From NCBI RefSeq assembly GCF_003131205.1, contig NZ_QFFY01000005.1, forward strand, positions 372,001 to 436,000: DNA of 64,000 nt, written 5' to 3'. Below are positions 8,802 through 17,906 of this stretch, piece after piece; the first letter of the stretch is position 1, and every line of letters starts with the position of its first letter. The notes below the pieces were generated by a model. That model was not told the origin of the DNA, made no database searches, and saw nothing but the letters and a program-made list of their open reading frames with translations. Origin of the DNA: Occallatibacter savannae (GTDB lineage Bacteria > Acidobacteriota > Terriglobia > Terriglobales > Acidobacteriaceae). The translations under genes and the position numbers were made by a program.

Positions 8802-10184
8802 TTGAGCACCACTGACACTCTCGAAACCAATGAGCCTTCGGGAACTCCCGAAGAAGCCCACGGCCACGAAGATCACGATCACGAGCACGATCACAACCAC
8901 GATCACCAGCATGGCCCTGTACTGAATCCCGAGGTCACGCGTGAAGTCGTGATCGACGCCCCTGCAGAGGACGTCAGTAAAGCCTTCCGCACGGTTACGC
9001 GCAACTACCAGCGCTACGCCAAGCTCCCCGGCTTCCGTCCGGGCAAGGTGCCGGAGTCGGTCGTCAAGCGGAAGTTCGCGAACGAGATTCGCAAAGACGT
9101 TATTGAAGGCCTGCTGCCCGAGCGCTTTGCCAGTGCAGTCAAGGAACTCGGGCTTCGTGTTGTCGGCCAACCGCAGGTCACAGAGCTGACCATTGAAGAT
9201 GGGCAGCCGATGCACCTCAAGGCCGTCTTCGAGTACATGCCTGAGGTCTCGATCGACGGATACGAGCAGGTGGTCGTTCCCAAGCCGTCGGTCGAAGTGA
9301 CCGAGGACGAGTTCAAGCAAGAGATGGATCAGCTACGCGAGTCACGCGGCACCATCGAACCGGTCGAAGAAGACCGGCCGCTGGTCGACGGCGACTGGGC
9401 GCAGATCTCCTATTCAGGCACGATTGCGGACGACCCTGAAGCGGCACCGATCGCCGGCGAGGATACGCTGGTCGAAGTCGGCGGCAAGGACACCGTGGAT
9501 GCCTTCACGCAGGTCCTGCGGGGCGCCAGGGCCGGCCAGGAACTCAAGGCCGAGGTCATCTACCCGGCCGACTACCCCGAAGCCAAGCTCCAGGGTAAGA
9601 CGGTGGCCTACGACCTGACTGTGAAAGCCATCAAGAAGCGGGTCCTTCCCGAGGTGAATGACGACTTCGCCAGGGAGATGGGCAATTACGAAAGTTTGGA
9701 GCAGTTGGAGAACGCCGTCCGGGAGCATCTGGCCAACCGGAAGCGACGCAGCGTAGAAGGCGAAACCAAGGATCGGCTGTTCGCCGCCTTGGTCGAGAAG
9801 TTCCAGTTCCCGGTGCCCGAATCGATGGTGCAGGACCAGGTGGAGGCCCGGCTCGAGCGGGGCCTGCGCGCTCTGGCAGCCCAGGGCATGAGCACTGAGC
9901 AGATGCGGAAGCTGGACTTCGGCCGCCTTCGGACCGCCCAGCGCGACTCTGCCGTAGCCGAGGTGAAGGCGCAGATCCTGCTGGACCGGATCGCTGAAAA
10001 AGAAGGGGTTAGCGTCAACGACGACGAGTTGGACCGCGAAATCCACATGGCTGCACTGCAGTCGCGTGAACCTTATGAAACACTCCGCCAGCGTTTGACG
10101 GAAGATGGCGGGCTGGCTAGAATCCGGGAACAATTGAAAAGGGAAAAGACCGCGAGTTTGCTGTACGAACGACTGCCGGCTTAA
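8802..10184 (+). CDS. tig: Trigger factor (ribosome-associated chaperone and prolyl isomerase)
   Basis: A 460-residue protein if it starts at the TTG at 8802, which has GGAAGG nine bases upstream. Domain order is: ribosome-binding domain from about residue 42 (signature FRPGKVPESVVKRKF), FKBP-like isomerase domain near residues 175-265 (DGDWAQISYSGT), then the C-terminal chaperone arms. Trigger factor binds nascent chains at the ribosome exit. Unusually, residues 20-37 hold nine histidines alternating with Asp/Glu/Asn, directly before the ribosome-binding domain. The start could lie further upstream in the same frame (TTG at 8706), but that stretch shows no homology. It heads the tig, clpP, clpX, lon cluster. 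Confidence 0.93.
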   Translation: MSTTDTLETNEPSGTPEEAHGHEDHDHEHDHNHDHQHGPVLNPEVTREVVIDAPAEDVSKAFRTVTRNYQRYAKLPGFRPGKVPESVVKRKFANEIRKDVIEGLLPERFASAVKELGLRVVGQPQVTELTIEDGQPMHLKAVFEYMPEVSIDGYEQVVVPKPSVEVTEDEFKQEMDQLRESRGTIEPVEEDRPLVDGDWAQISYSGTIADDPEAAPIAGEDTLVEVGGKDTVDAFTQVLRGARAGQELKAEVIYPADYPEAKLQGKTVAYDLTVKAIKKRVLPEVNDDFAREMGNYESLEQLENAVREHLANRKRRSVEGETKDRLFAALVEKFQFPVPESMVQDQVEARLERGLRALAAQGMSTEQMRKLDFGRLRTAQRDSAVAEVKAQILLDRIAEKEGVSVNDDELDREIHMAALQSREPYETLRQRLTEDGGLARIREQLKREKTASLLYERLPA

Positions 10185-10248
10185 TCACAGGCCGTGTGGA
10201 CTTTAGCCTGAACCGCAAAAGCCCATACGGCCATCAAAAAGAACGGGG

Positions 10249-10269
10249 AATACTGCCGATAACAGTATT
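10249..10269. promoter_or_regulatory. Inverted repeat in the clpP leader
   Basis: AATACTG and CAGTATT face each other across 7 bases, 23 bases upstream of the clpP start. It does not match CIRCE or the CtsR tandem repeat. It may be an operator or a leader hairpin; the function is inferred only from position. Confidence 0.3.
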
Positions 10270-10292
10270 GACCTCGCAAGGATGAATTCCGA

Positions 10293-10883
10293 ATGGCATT
10301 GGTTCCCATGGTGGTTGAGCAGACGAGTCGGGGCGAGCGAGCCTATGACATCTATTCCCGTCTGCTGCGCGATAACATCATCTTCCTCGGCACGCCGATC
10401 GACGATCAAATAGCCAATCTCGTCGTTGCCCAGATGCTCTTCCTGTCAGGCGAAGATCCGGAGAAGGATATCCAGTTGTACATTAACTCCCCCGGAGGCA
10501 GCATTACCGCCGGATTGGCGATTTATGACACAATGCAGTTCATACGGAACAACGTGGTGACATACTGCATTGGTCAGGCGGCCAGCATGGGAGCGTTCCT
10601 TCTACTCGCCGGTACCAAGGGCAAGCGGTTCGCACTGCCAAACTCGCGTATCCTGATCCACCAGCCATCCATGGGGGGGCTAAGCGGACAGGCCACAGAT
10701 ATCGACATCCATGCACGCGAGATCCTGCGTATCCGGGAGATCACCAACACCCTGATGGCGAAGCACACCGGCCAGCCACTCGACAGGATCGAAAGAGATG
10801 TAGAGCGCGACTTCATAATGAACTCGCAACAGGCGAAAGAGTACGGCATCATTGATGAAATTATCGACCGGCCCCGGACGTAG
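10293..10883 (+). CDS. clpP: ATP-dependent Clp protease proteolytic subunit
   Basis: A 196-residue serine protease with the catalytic triad in place: Ser98 in GQAASMGAF, His123 in ILIHQPS and Asp173 in ERDFIMN. It forms the tetradecameric barrel that degrades substrates unfolded by ClpX. The length is normal and the ATG at 10293 follows AAGGA. It lies 108 bases after tig and 53 bases before clpX, the standard arrangement. Confidence 0.97.
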   Translation: MALVPMVVEQTSRGERAYDIYSRLLRDNIIFLGTPIDDQIANLVVAQMLFLSGEDPEKDIQLYINSPGGSITAGLAIYDTMQFIRNNVVTYCIGQAASMGAFLLLAGTKGKRFALPNSRILIHQPSMGGLSGQATDIDIHAREILRIREITNTLMAKHTGQPLDRIERDVERDFIMNSQQAKEYGIIDEIIDRPRT

Positions 10884-10936
10884 AGGCCGCGCAACGGAAG
10901 CGGAATCAAATTCGTGAGGTCAAGGGGAGTCCAACA

Positions 10937-12211
10937 ATGAAAACGCGCACGGGACCCGAAGAAGCGCTGCGCTGTTCGTTCTGCCATAAATCGCAGGACG
11001 CGGTAGCCAAGCTGATCTCGTCGCCCAGCGACTATCCACGGGCATACATCTGCGATGAGTGCGTCGCTGTTTGTAACTCCATCCTTGAAGACGACCGGGG
11101 AGATTCCGCGCATCCGGCAACAGCCGCCGGGCACCTGCCCAAGCCGCAGGAAGTGAAAAGCTTCCTTGACGACTATGTAATCGGGCAGGACCAGACGAAG
11201 AAGAAGCTCGCGGTAGCGGTTTACAACCACTACAAGCGCGTGCAGATGAACCGCATGCGCAATAACGAAGTCGAGCTTGCGAAGTCGAACATTCTGCTCA
11301 TCGGGCCAACGGGATCAGGCAAGACGCTGCTCGCGCACACGCTGGCCAAGATGCTGGATGTTCCCTTCGCCATTGTGGATGCGACGACTCTCACAGAAGC
11401 CGGATATGTCGGCGAGGACGTGGAGAACATTATCCTGAAGCTGCTTCAGGCAGCCGACGGCGATGTGACACGAGCGCAGCAAGGCATCATCTACATTGAC
11501 GAGATCGATAAGATCGGCCGCAAGGACGAGAACCCGTCCATCACCCGCGATGTCTCAGGCGAAGGCGTGCAGCAGGCGCTGCTCAAGATCCTGGAAGGCA
11601 CGGTTGCCAACGTTCCGCCGCAGGGGGGACGCAAGCATCCCCACCAGGAATTCACCGCTGTTGATACAACCAACATCCTCTTCATCTGCGGCGGCGCATT
11701 TGTAGGTCTAGAGCGCGTCGTCGGACGACGCATCGGCAAGAAGGCACTCGGCTTCAGAACTGCGGATGCAGAAGCGGACCAGGCGACTTCGCGTTCGCAT
11801 CGCGACACCGAGCTGCTCCGTAAAACCGAACCGCAGGATCTCATCAAGTACGGACTGATTCCTGAGTTCGTTGGACGTCTGCCTGTGATGGGCGTGCTCG
11901 ACGAACTCGACGAAGCAGCGCTGGTTGAGATCCTCACCAAGCCGCGCAACGCCATCGTCAAGCAGTATCAGCGGCTGCTCGAGTATGAGAATGTTCGCCT
12001 CCACTTCAGCAACGACGCAATTGGAGCAGTGGCTCGCGAAGCGCTGGCGCGCAAGGTTGGCGCTCGCGGACTGCGCATGATTCTCGAAGAGCTGATGCTC
12101 GACCTGATGTATCACCTGCCTTCGAGCAAGAAGGTTCGCGATCTGGAGATCACGAAGGACATGGTGGAGCGGCGCGATCTTTCGCTGTGTCTGCTGGAGA
12201 AGGCCGGCTAA
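10937..12211 (+). CDS. clpX: ATP-dependent Clp protease ATP-binding subunit ClpX
   Basis: A 424-residue AAA+ unfoldase. It has an N-terminal zinc-binding domain with Cys13, Cys16, Cys39 and Cys42, Walker A GPTGSGKT at 123-130, the pore loop GYVGED near 156-161, and Walker B IIYIDEID near 184-191. The sensor-2 arginine lies in KVGARGLRMILEE. It feeds unfolded substrates to ClpP and recognises tags such as ssrA; smpB lies 10 kb away in the same window. Ribosome site AAGGGGAG precedes the ATG. Confidence 0.97.
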   Translation: MKTRTGPEEALRCSFCHKSQDAVAKLISSPSDYPRAYICDECVAVCNSILEDDRGDSAHPATAAGHLPKPQEVKSFLDDYVIGQDQTKKKLAVAVYNHYKRVQMNRMRNNEVELAKSNILLIGPTGSGKTLLAHTLAKMLDVPFAIVDATTLTEAGYVGEDVENIILKLLQAADGDVTRAQQGIIYIDEIDKIGRKDENPSITRDVSGEGVQQALLKILEGTVANVPPQGGRKHPHQEFTAVDTTNILFICGGAFVGLERVVGRRIGKKALGFRTADAEADQATSRSHRDTELLRKTEPQDLIKYGLIPEFVGRLPVMGVLDELDEAALVEILTKPRNAIVKQYQRLLEYENVRLHFSNDAIGAVAREALARKVGARGLRMILEELMLDLMYHLPSSKKVRDLEITKDMVERRDLSLCLLEKAG

Positions 12212-12247
12212 ACCATCGCAAGTTCAAGCACAACTCAGTTTCGTATG

Positions 12248-12285
12248 CTCAAAGGTCACGTTCCATTGCGGATGTGACCTTTGAG
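12248..12285 (+). terminator. Terminator-like hairpin after clpX
   Basis: Perfect 12-bp arms CTCAAAGGTCAC and GTGACCTTTGAG with a 14-base loop, followed by TCTTT. It lies 36 bases after the clpX stop and would separate clpX from lon. Confidence 0.7.
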
Positions 12286-12403
12286 TCTTTAAGCCCGTGA
12301 TTCTCCCCCGCTGAAGTAAACGGCTGTACAATCCCAACAAGACGCGCGGCACCCGGCTGAATCGAGAGTGTCGTTCGCGCGTCTAAAACTTACTGGTGTC
12401 CCT

Positions 12404-14815
12404 ATGACTTCTTCAAAAGAAAAGAACGAGCCGCGCAAACTGCCCATGATGCCCATTCGGGACATGGTGATCTTTCCCTACATGATGACGCCGTTTGTGG
12501 TTGGCCGGCTTTCCAGCGTGCGCGCCCTGGAAGAAGCGCTAAATGGAGACCGCAAGATATTTCTGGCCACGCAGCACGACGCATCGATCGATGAGCCCAA
12601 GGCAAAAGAGATCTATCAGGTTGGTTCGATCTGCAACATCGTGCAGAGCGTCAAGATGCCGGACGGCAACATCAAGGTGCTCGTTGAAGGAGTGGAGCGC
12701 GCCAAGTCCACCGAAGTGAACGACAAAGACGGATTCTTCGTCGCCACGGTGCGCACCGGCAAAACTGACTTCGAAATGACGCCTTCTGTCGAGCAGTTAA
12801 TGCAGCGCGTCACCGGTCTCTTCGAGCAGTACGTGAAACTCCAGCAGTCGCTCAACTACGAGACCATCATCGCAACTGTCCGGATGGACGAGCCCGCGAA
12901 ACTGTCTGACACCATTGCGGCCAATCTGCAGCTCGGCATCGAGGAGAAGCAGGAACTGCTCGCGATCTTCGACCCCGCCGCGCGCCTCTCGCGCATCGCC
13001 GATGTGCTCGACATCGAGATCGAAAAGCTAGACCTCGATCGCAACATCCAGTCGCGCGTGAAGCGCCAGATGGAGCGAGCGCAAAAAGAGTACTACCTCA
13101 ACGAGAAGATCAAGGCCATCCAGAAGGAACTCGGCCGCGGCGAGAAGAACGAGTTCGACGAGTTGCGCAAGAAGATTGAATCCGCCGGCATGCCGAAGGA
13201 AGTTCTCGAAAAGGCAGTCCAGGAGCTCAAAAAGCTCGAGGCAATGCCGCCCATGTCGGCTGAATCCACCGTGAGCCGCAACTACATTGACTGGCTGCTC
13301 GCGGTGCCTTGGAAGAAAAAGTCCAAGGAAACGCGGTCCATCGACTTCGCCGAAAAAGTTCTGAATGAAGATCACTACGGCCTCGAGAAAATCAAGGAGC
13401 GCATCCTCGAGTTTCTCGCTGTCCGCCAACTCGTGAAGAATCCGAAGGGCTCGATCCTTTGCTTCGTTGGACCTCCCGGCGTGGGCAAAACCTCGCTGGG
13501 TATGTCGATCGCAAAGGCGACAGGCCGCAAGTTCGTGCGGCTATCGCTGGGGGGCGTTCGAGATGAGGCTGAGATCCGCGGACATCGCCGCACCTACATC
13601 GGCGCATTGCCGGGGCAGATCATCCAGCACATGAAGCGCGCGGGTACGAAGAACCCCGTCTTCCTGCTCGACGAAGTCGACAAGATGGCTTCGGACTTCC
13701 GCGGCGATCCCGCATCAGCTCTTCTTGAAGTTCTCGATCCCGAGCAGAACACCAGCTTCCAGGATCACTATCTCGACGTCGACTACGACCTCTCCCAGGT
13801 ACTCTTCGTCGCCACGGCAAACGTCCTGCACACTGTCCCCGCTCCGCTGCAGGACCGCATGGAAGTGCTGCGGCTGCAGGGCTACACCGAGCAGGAGAAG
13901 CTCGAAATCGCCAAGCAATACCTGGTCAAAAAGCAGCGTGAGCAAACCGGTCTGAGCGAGAAGAACATTGTCTTCACCGACGAAGCCATTCTCGAGATCA
14001 TCCGCAAGTACACACGCGAAGCAGGAGTTCGCAACCTCGAGCGCGAGATCGGAAACGTCTGCCGCAAGGTCGCGCGGCGAGTCGTGAAGAAGGGCGCAAA
14101 GCACAAGGAAGAGATCACGGCAGCGAGCATTGCAGAGCACCTTGGCGTGGCACGCTTCCGGGATTCCGAGGTTCACGAAAAGAGCGAAGTGGGCCTGGTC
14201 ACCGGCCTCGCATGGACCGAAGTGGGCGGCAGCATTCTCACCACCGAAGTTCAGGTGCTCGACGGCAAGGGCAAAATGACCATCACCGGCCAGCTTGGCG
14301 ATGTGATGCAGGAATCAGCGCAAGCCGCCCTCGCCTACATCCGCAGCAAGGCCCAGGCGCTCGGGCTTACGCGCGAGTTCTACCGCAACGTCGATCTGCA
14401 CCTGCACGTACCTGAAGGCGCGATTCCAAAGGATGGCCCGTCAGCCGGCATCACCATGGCGACTGCACTGGCGAGCGCGCTCGCCAAAATCCCAGTTCGC
14501 CGCGACATCGCCATGACCGGCGAGATCACGCTGCGCGGGAAAGTCCTGCCAATCGGCGGACTCAAAGAAAAGCTGCTCGCTGCTCTGCGCGCCGGCATCT
14601 TCGAAGCAATTCTGCCGCGCGCAAACGAGAAAGACCTGAGCGAGCTTCCCGACAACATCAAGAACTCGATGAAGCTGCACTTCGTCGACACGATGGATGA
14701 GGTGCTGGCGCTGGCGCTGGAGAGCCCGCTGCCCGCGCCGAAGACCGAGGACGAGGTGATTGCCGCAGTGCCACCGCCAAGCGACGTTGTGGGTGGTCAG
14801 GTAGCTCGGCAGTAG
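12404..14815 (+). CDS. lon: ATP-dependent Lon protease
   Basis: An 803-residue LonA protein. The N-terminal substrate-binding LON domain starts KLPMMPIRDMVIFPYM. The AAA+ module has Walker A GPPGVGKT at 356-363 and Walker B VFLLDEVDKM. The protease domain has the Ser-Lys dyad (Ser680 in DGPSAG, Lys723 in GGLKEK). It degrades misfolded and regulatory proteins in the cytosol. The ATG at 12404 is chosen over a GTG at 12368 because family N-termini begin close to it. The neighbours clpP and clpX complete a proteolysis cluster. Confidence 0.97.
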   Translation: MTSSKEKNEPRKLPMMPIRDMVIFPYMMTPFVVGRLSSVRALEEALNGDRKIFLATQHDASIDEPKAKEIYQVGSICNIVQSVKMPDGNIKVLVEGVERAKSTEVNDKDGFFVATVRTGKTDFEMTPSVEQLMQRVTGLFEQYVKLQQSLNYETIIATVRMDEPAKLSDTIAANLQLGIEEKQELLAIFDPAARLSRIADVLDIEIEKLDLDRNIQSRVKRQMERAQKEYYLNEKIKAIQKELGRGEKNEFDELRKKIESAGMPKEVLEKAVQELKKLEAMPPMSAESTVSRNYIDWLLAVPWKKKSKETRSIDFAEKVLNEDHYGLEKIKERILEFLAVRQLVKNPKGSILCFVGPPGVGKTSLGMSIAKATGRKFVRLSLGGVRDEAEIRGHRRTYIGALPGQIIQHMKRAGTKNPVFLLDEVDKMASDFRGDPASALLEVLDPEQNTSFQDHYLDVDYDLSQVLFVATANVLHTVPAPLQDRMEVLRLQGYTEQEKLEIAKQYLVKKQREQTGLSEKNIVFTDEAILEIIRKYTREAGVRNLEREIGNVCRKVARRVVKKGAKHKEEITAASIAEHLGVARFRDSEVHEKSEVGLVTGLAWTEVGGSILTTEVQVLDGKGKMTITGQLGDVMQESAQAALAYIRSKAQALGLTREFYRNVDLHLHVPEGAIPKDGPSAGITMATALASALAKIPVRRDIAMTGEITLRGKVLPIGGLKEKLLAALRAGIFEAILPRANEKDLSELPDNIKNSMKLHFVDTMDEVLALALESPLPAPKTEDEVIAAVPPPSDVVGGQVARQ

Positions 14816-14841
14816 GCGCATCTCATCGATCGATACAACGG

Positions 14842-14873
14842 AAAAGGGTAAGGCTCAGGCCTTCCCTTTTTTC
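14842..14873 (+). terminator. Rho-independent terminator after lon
   Basis: The arm AAAAGGG plus AAGGC pairs with GCCTT plus CCCTTTT (one bulged base, 4-base loop) and runs directly into a T6 tract. It lies about 26 bases after the lon stop. Confidence 0.8.
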
Positions 14874-14936
14874 TTGCGCGGGGAATGCAACCCCGGAACC
14901 TGTCAACTCAGCGCAATCGGCTCGGAATCGCAACTT

Positions 14937-15476
14937 TTATGGAAGTAGCTCAGTGAGGTCATGAAGTGTTGCGTTCTGACCGTCGAGACGAATCGAATAC
15001 GGTGATTCGTCAGATTCACGCACGCACTTCCAATCTCCCGGTTGGCGCATCCAGCGGTCCCGGCTACGCTGCCGATACTCAACGGCATGGATCCGCCTGT
15101 CCTTTCCAAGCACTTGGTATGTGGTGTCCTCATCTACGTCGACTAAAACTTCGCTTCCATCTAGCTTGAATCCACCTAACTGAAAGCGTACGTGTATGGG
15201 TGCCTGCGCATGCTTGTACTCTTCTGCTATCTCCTGCAGGAACTGTTCGCGATTTCGGACTGTCTCTGAACCTTCTCGCGTCTCGATGAACTTGGCTGCA
15301 AGAAACCGCCGCATTCGCTCAGGGTGACGCTGCTCGAATGCGTGAGCCATGAACCGGTAGGCGGAGCGGATCGCTGCCTGCTCTGTTGAGGAGATCCCTT
15401 TGTCGAGTGGGGGAGTTTGCACGGTACTGAAAGACCCGAGAGCGAATAGCAGAAGCGCGTTAGCGAGTATTCGCAT
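14937..15476 (-). CDS. Small secreted protein, probably NTF2-like
   Basis: A 179-residue protein with an N-terminal signal peptide (MRILANALLLFALGSFST). The mature part has an N-terminal helical pair (AAIRSAYRFMAHAFEQRHPERMRRFLAAKFIETREG) followed by β-strands, like SnoaL/DUF4440 proteins. I see no catalytic motif. It is last of three co-directional small secreted protein genes (16363 to 14937). Confidence 0.6.
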   Translation of the reverse strand: MRILANALLLFALGSFSTVQTPPLDKGISSTEQAAIRSAYRFMAHAFEQRHPERMRRFLAAKFIETREGSETVRNREQFLQEIAEEYKHAQAPIHVRFQLGGFKLDGSEVLVDVDEDTTYQVLGKDRRIHAVEYRQRSRDRWMRQPGDWKCVRESDESPYSIRLDGQNATLHDLTELLP

Positions 15477-15564
15477 GGGCCTTTATAGCAAATTTCACGA
15501 GGTCACTACGGTACTGCCACGAACTTCTAGCCTCGCAGACTGCCCCGGATCATCAGGCGCTGTA

Positions 15565-16026
15565 CTATTTGCCTTCCGCCACAGGTGTTTCCTGACTGGC
15601 GACAAGGCGCCATTTTCCAGCACGACGGATAAAGACATCCGTCACGCATGTTTTCTCAGCGTGGGTCTGTCCATTCGGGAGTTTCTCCGTGTCGAGAATG
15701 CGAGCTGTAAAGATGGCAGCGTTTCCATAAACTCGCACTTCGGGATCTTCGATCTTCGTGTCTCCTTCGCCACTCTGTTCAAGAGTGCGCTTCAGATCAT
15801 CCTTGTTTCTGCGAATGCCTTTGAATGACCAATACTGGAAGTCATCCGCGACCATCATGCTGATGGTGGCCCAATCATGTTTCAACCACGCCTTGGCCTG
15901 AACCTCTTCGAGCCGGAGGATTTCTTTTTTGTCAGCCAGCGTGTCAGCACCTGATGAGTTCGCTGCGATCAGCAAGACGCTGCAGACAAGTGCGCCCGCT
16001 CCATTTGTCAGCAGTTTCAGAGCCAT
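15565..16026 (-). CDS. Secreted DUF4440/NTF2-like protein
   Basis: A 153-residue protein with a signal peptide (MALKLLTNGAGALVCSVLLIAA). The DUF4440 pattern is clear: EILRLEEVQAKAWLKHDWATISMMVADDFQYWS, and the final strand GKWRLVASQETPV. The ligand is unknown. The ATG at 16026 starts the signal peptide; the longer frame to 16083 adds a non-homologous stretch. It sits in a row of three small secreted protein genes, perhaps one operon. Confidence 0.75.
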   Translation of the reverse strand: MALKLLTNGAGALVCSVLLIAANSSGADTLADKKEILRLEEVQAKAWLKHDWATISMMVADDFQYWSFKGIRRNKDDLKRTLEQSGEGDTKIEDPEVRVYGNAAIFTARILDTEKLPNGQTHAEKTCVTDVFIRRAGKWRLVASQETPVAEGK

Positions 16027-16084
16027 AGTTCTCACTCCGCAACTAAACTCCGCCCGAAATGACGGTCCCGGTTCGACGTGCAAT

Positions 16085-16363
16085 CTAACGAGTCTGGACG
16101 TCTTCGTAGGCGTGGGCCCAGGCGTTCATTACATCGTCGAAGGTTATGCCAGGCTCCATCTTGCAGTTGGAGAATTTGCCGTCTTTCTTTTCGCACTGGG
16201 CCACTCGGTCCCCGTTTGCGTTGAAAAGAGTGAGGCGATCGGGGCCTTTGGAGCCCTCAACGATGGCTGGCCTGGTAACGGGCGGCTCCGCAAACTTGAT
16301 GGCGTGAACGTCAGACCCATTGAAGGTAGCGGCGAGCAGACAAATGGCAACAAAAGCGTGCAC
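16085..16363 (-). CDS. Small secreted hypothetical protein
   Basis: A 92-residue protein starting at a GTG with GGAG 7 bases upstream. A signal peptide is present (residues 1 to about 21, ending DVHA). The mature part is short and hydrophilic with a Cys pair (QCEKKDGKFSNC). I do not recognise a family. It is the first gene of the three-gene row of secreted proteins. Confidence 0.55.
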   Translation of the reverse strand: MHAFVAICLLAATFNGSDVHAIKFAEPPVTRPAIVEGSKGPDRLTLFNANGDRVAQCEKKDGKFSNCKMEPGITFDDVMNAWAHAYEDVQTR

Positions 16364-16520
16364 GTTTGACTCCAGTTAGGTTGTAGCGGTGAGGCCAGTA
16401 TAGGCCAGGTCCCGCCACACGCAAGCAGCTTTCTATGTTCATCCGTCACCGATGATTACTTCGGGCACGCGGCGCGATCGGGAACATGGCTCTGCGTAGT
16501 TCGATATCCTGAAACCTGGA

Positions 16521-17105
16521 ATGCGATACCAGACAAAGTTCCTCCTCTCCGCGCTTGATGCAGCTCACTTCCCCGCACCGTCCGTGCCGGAGATCGCCTT
16601 TTTAGGCCGCTCGAACGTCGGTAAGTCGAGCCTCCTGAACGCGCTTGTCGGAGAGAAGGCCGCCAAGGTGTCCTCCACTCCCGGCCGCACCCGTGCCATC
16701 AATTTTTTCCAGCTTGTCGACGACAAGGGGCGGCCCCAAGTCGTTCTCGCCGACCTTCCCGGCTACGGCTACGCCAAGATTTCGAAGTCGATTTCAGCAG
16801 AGTGGCCGAAGTTCATCGAGCCCTATCTCGCTGAGCGCGAAACCCTGAAGCTCTGCGTTTGCCTCGTCGACTCAAACATCCCGCCGCAGCAGAGCGACGG
16901 TAAGCTGCTCGAATGGCTCCGCCACGTCGAACGCGATTTCCTCGTCGTCGCGACGAAGACGGACCGGCTCAGCGGCAATGAGAGGACGAAGAATTTGTCA
17001 GCCATTAAACGCGAGTTCGACATTGACGAAGTTCTCCCTGTATCCGCCAAGACGAATGCCGGAATCAAGGAGCTTTGGAAGCGTTTGACTGGTCTCGAAG
17101 ACTGA
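16521..17105 (+). CDS. engB: Ribosome biogenesis GTPase YsxC/EngB
   Basis: A 194-residue TRAFAC GTPase. G1 is GRSNVGKS at 29-36, G2 lies in STPGRTR, G3 is DLPGYG at 78-83, G4 is TKTD at 145-148 and G5 is SAK near the C-terminus. The family acts in late assembly of the large ribosomal subunit. The ATG at 16521 gives the family's normal length. It converges with the urocanase-like gene, with 7 bases between the stops. Confidence 0.95.
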   Translation: MRYQTKFLLSALDAAHFPAPSVPEIAFLGRSNVGKSSLLNALVGEKAAKVSSTPGRTRAINFFQLVDDKGRPQVVLADLPGYGYAKISKSISAEWPKFIEPYLAERETLKLCVCLVDSNIPPQQSDGKLLEWLRHVERDFLVVATKTDRLSGNERTKNLSAIKREFDIDEVLPVSAKTNAGIKELWKRLTGLED

Positions 17106-17112
17106 ATCAGTT

Positions 17113-17895
17113 TCAAGCCGCAGGTTTGAAGTCGTGCGTCTCTGACCTGCCGTTCGATGCAACGGATACTGTCGCAGCCACACCGATCTCGGCTGCCTCA
17201 AACGCGCGCCGTAGGCGTACAAGGAAAGCCGCGGCGAATTCCCGATCGGACCATACGACGCGAAGGTTCGAAGCCGCCCGGCCCAGGTAACGTGGCGATC
17301 GCTGAATCCAGCGGCGGCTCCATTCGTCGTCAGCGTCGAGAGACTCGAGCGCCAGCGCATCAATCCTGGGCAGCCACTTCGCCGGTAGAGACTCCACCGT
17401 CCATTCAACAATGGCCTGCGATCGCATCAGGTCCGCTGTGCCGGCCGATGCCACATTGGCAGACCTTGCCTGATCCGCAGATGCATCCTGCCGAGTGAAG
17501 TCGGCCTGCACACCGCGCTCCAGCATCTCCCGCTCAACCGGCTCTGCTTGCGAAGCAATGCATACCGCCACCGTGGAACGCTTGCGCACCTCGTTCTTCA
17601 GTATCCGGAGAGCTTCGTCGAGCGAGTTGACCACAAAATCCACGACCCCATCTCGAATCGCTGACTTCTGAACTTCGGCATCCGCTGTGATCGCAAGCGT
17701 TGCGCAGCCCGCTACGTTACCGGCGATCACGACTGACCGGCCCTCTGTGTCGAGTTCACCGGCGTAGAGAAGTTTGCCGCCCAGGCTTTGCTCACCGATG
17801 CCGGGTCGGCTGGCAGCCTCGATCAGCCGTCGATAGGCATAATATGCTTTGAGCGCCAGAGAGGCGGAATCGAGTACAGGGGTTTCAGATCGCAC
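17113..17895 (-). CDS. Unassigned cytosolic protein with possible similarity to the urocanase Rossmann core
   Basis: A 260-residue protein with a GTG start. No catalytic motif is obvious. The stretch near residues 52-135 resembles the NAD-binding core of urocanate hydratase in order and spacing. It has VVIAGNVAGCATLAITADAE, then VDFVVNSLDEALRILKNEV, then LERGVQADFTRQDAS, which recalls the VDxxxxSLDEAL and RGVxPDxVTDQTSAHD blocks of urocanase. Full urocanase has about 550 residues, so this would be a short, diverged relative. The similarity is from memory of the family pattern and needs a profile search. It is the last gene of the secretin/pseudopilin operon (11-base gap). Confidence 0.5.
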   Translation of the reverse strand: MRSETPVLDSASLALKAYYAYRRLIEAASRPGIGEQSLGGKLLYAGELDTEGRSVVIAGNVAGCATLAITADAEVQKSAIRDGVVDFVVNSLDEALRILKNEVRKRSTVAVCIASQAEPVEREMLERGVQADFTRQDASADQARSANVASAGTADLMRSQAIVEWTVESLPAKWLPRIDALALESLDADDEWSRRWIQRSPRYLGRAASNLRVVWSDREFAAAFLVRLRRAFEAAEIGVAATVSVASNGRSETHDFKPAA

Positions 17896-17906
17896 TGAAG
17901 ACGATC

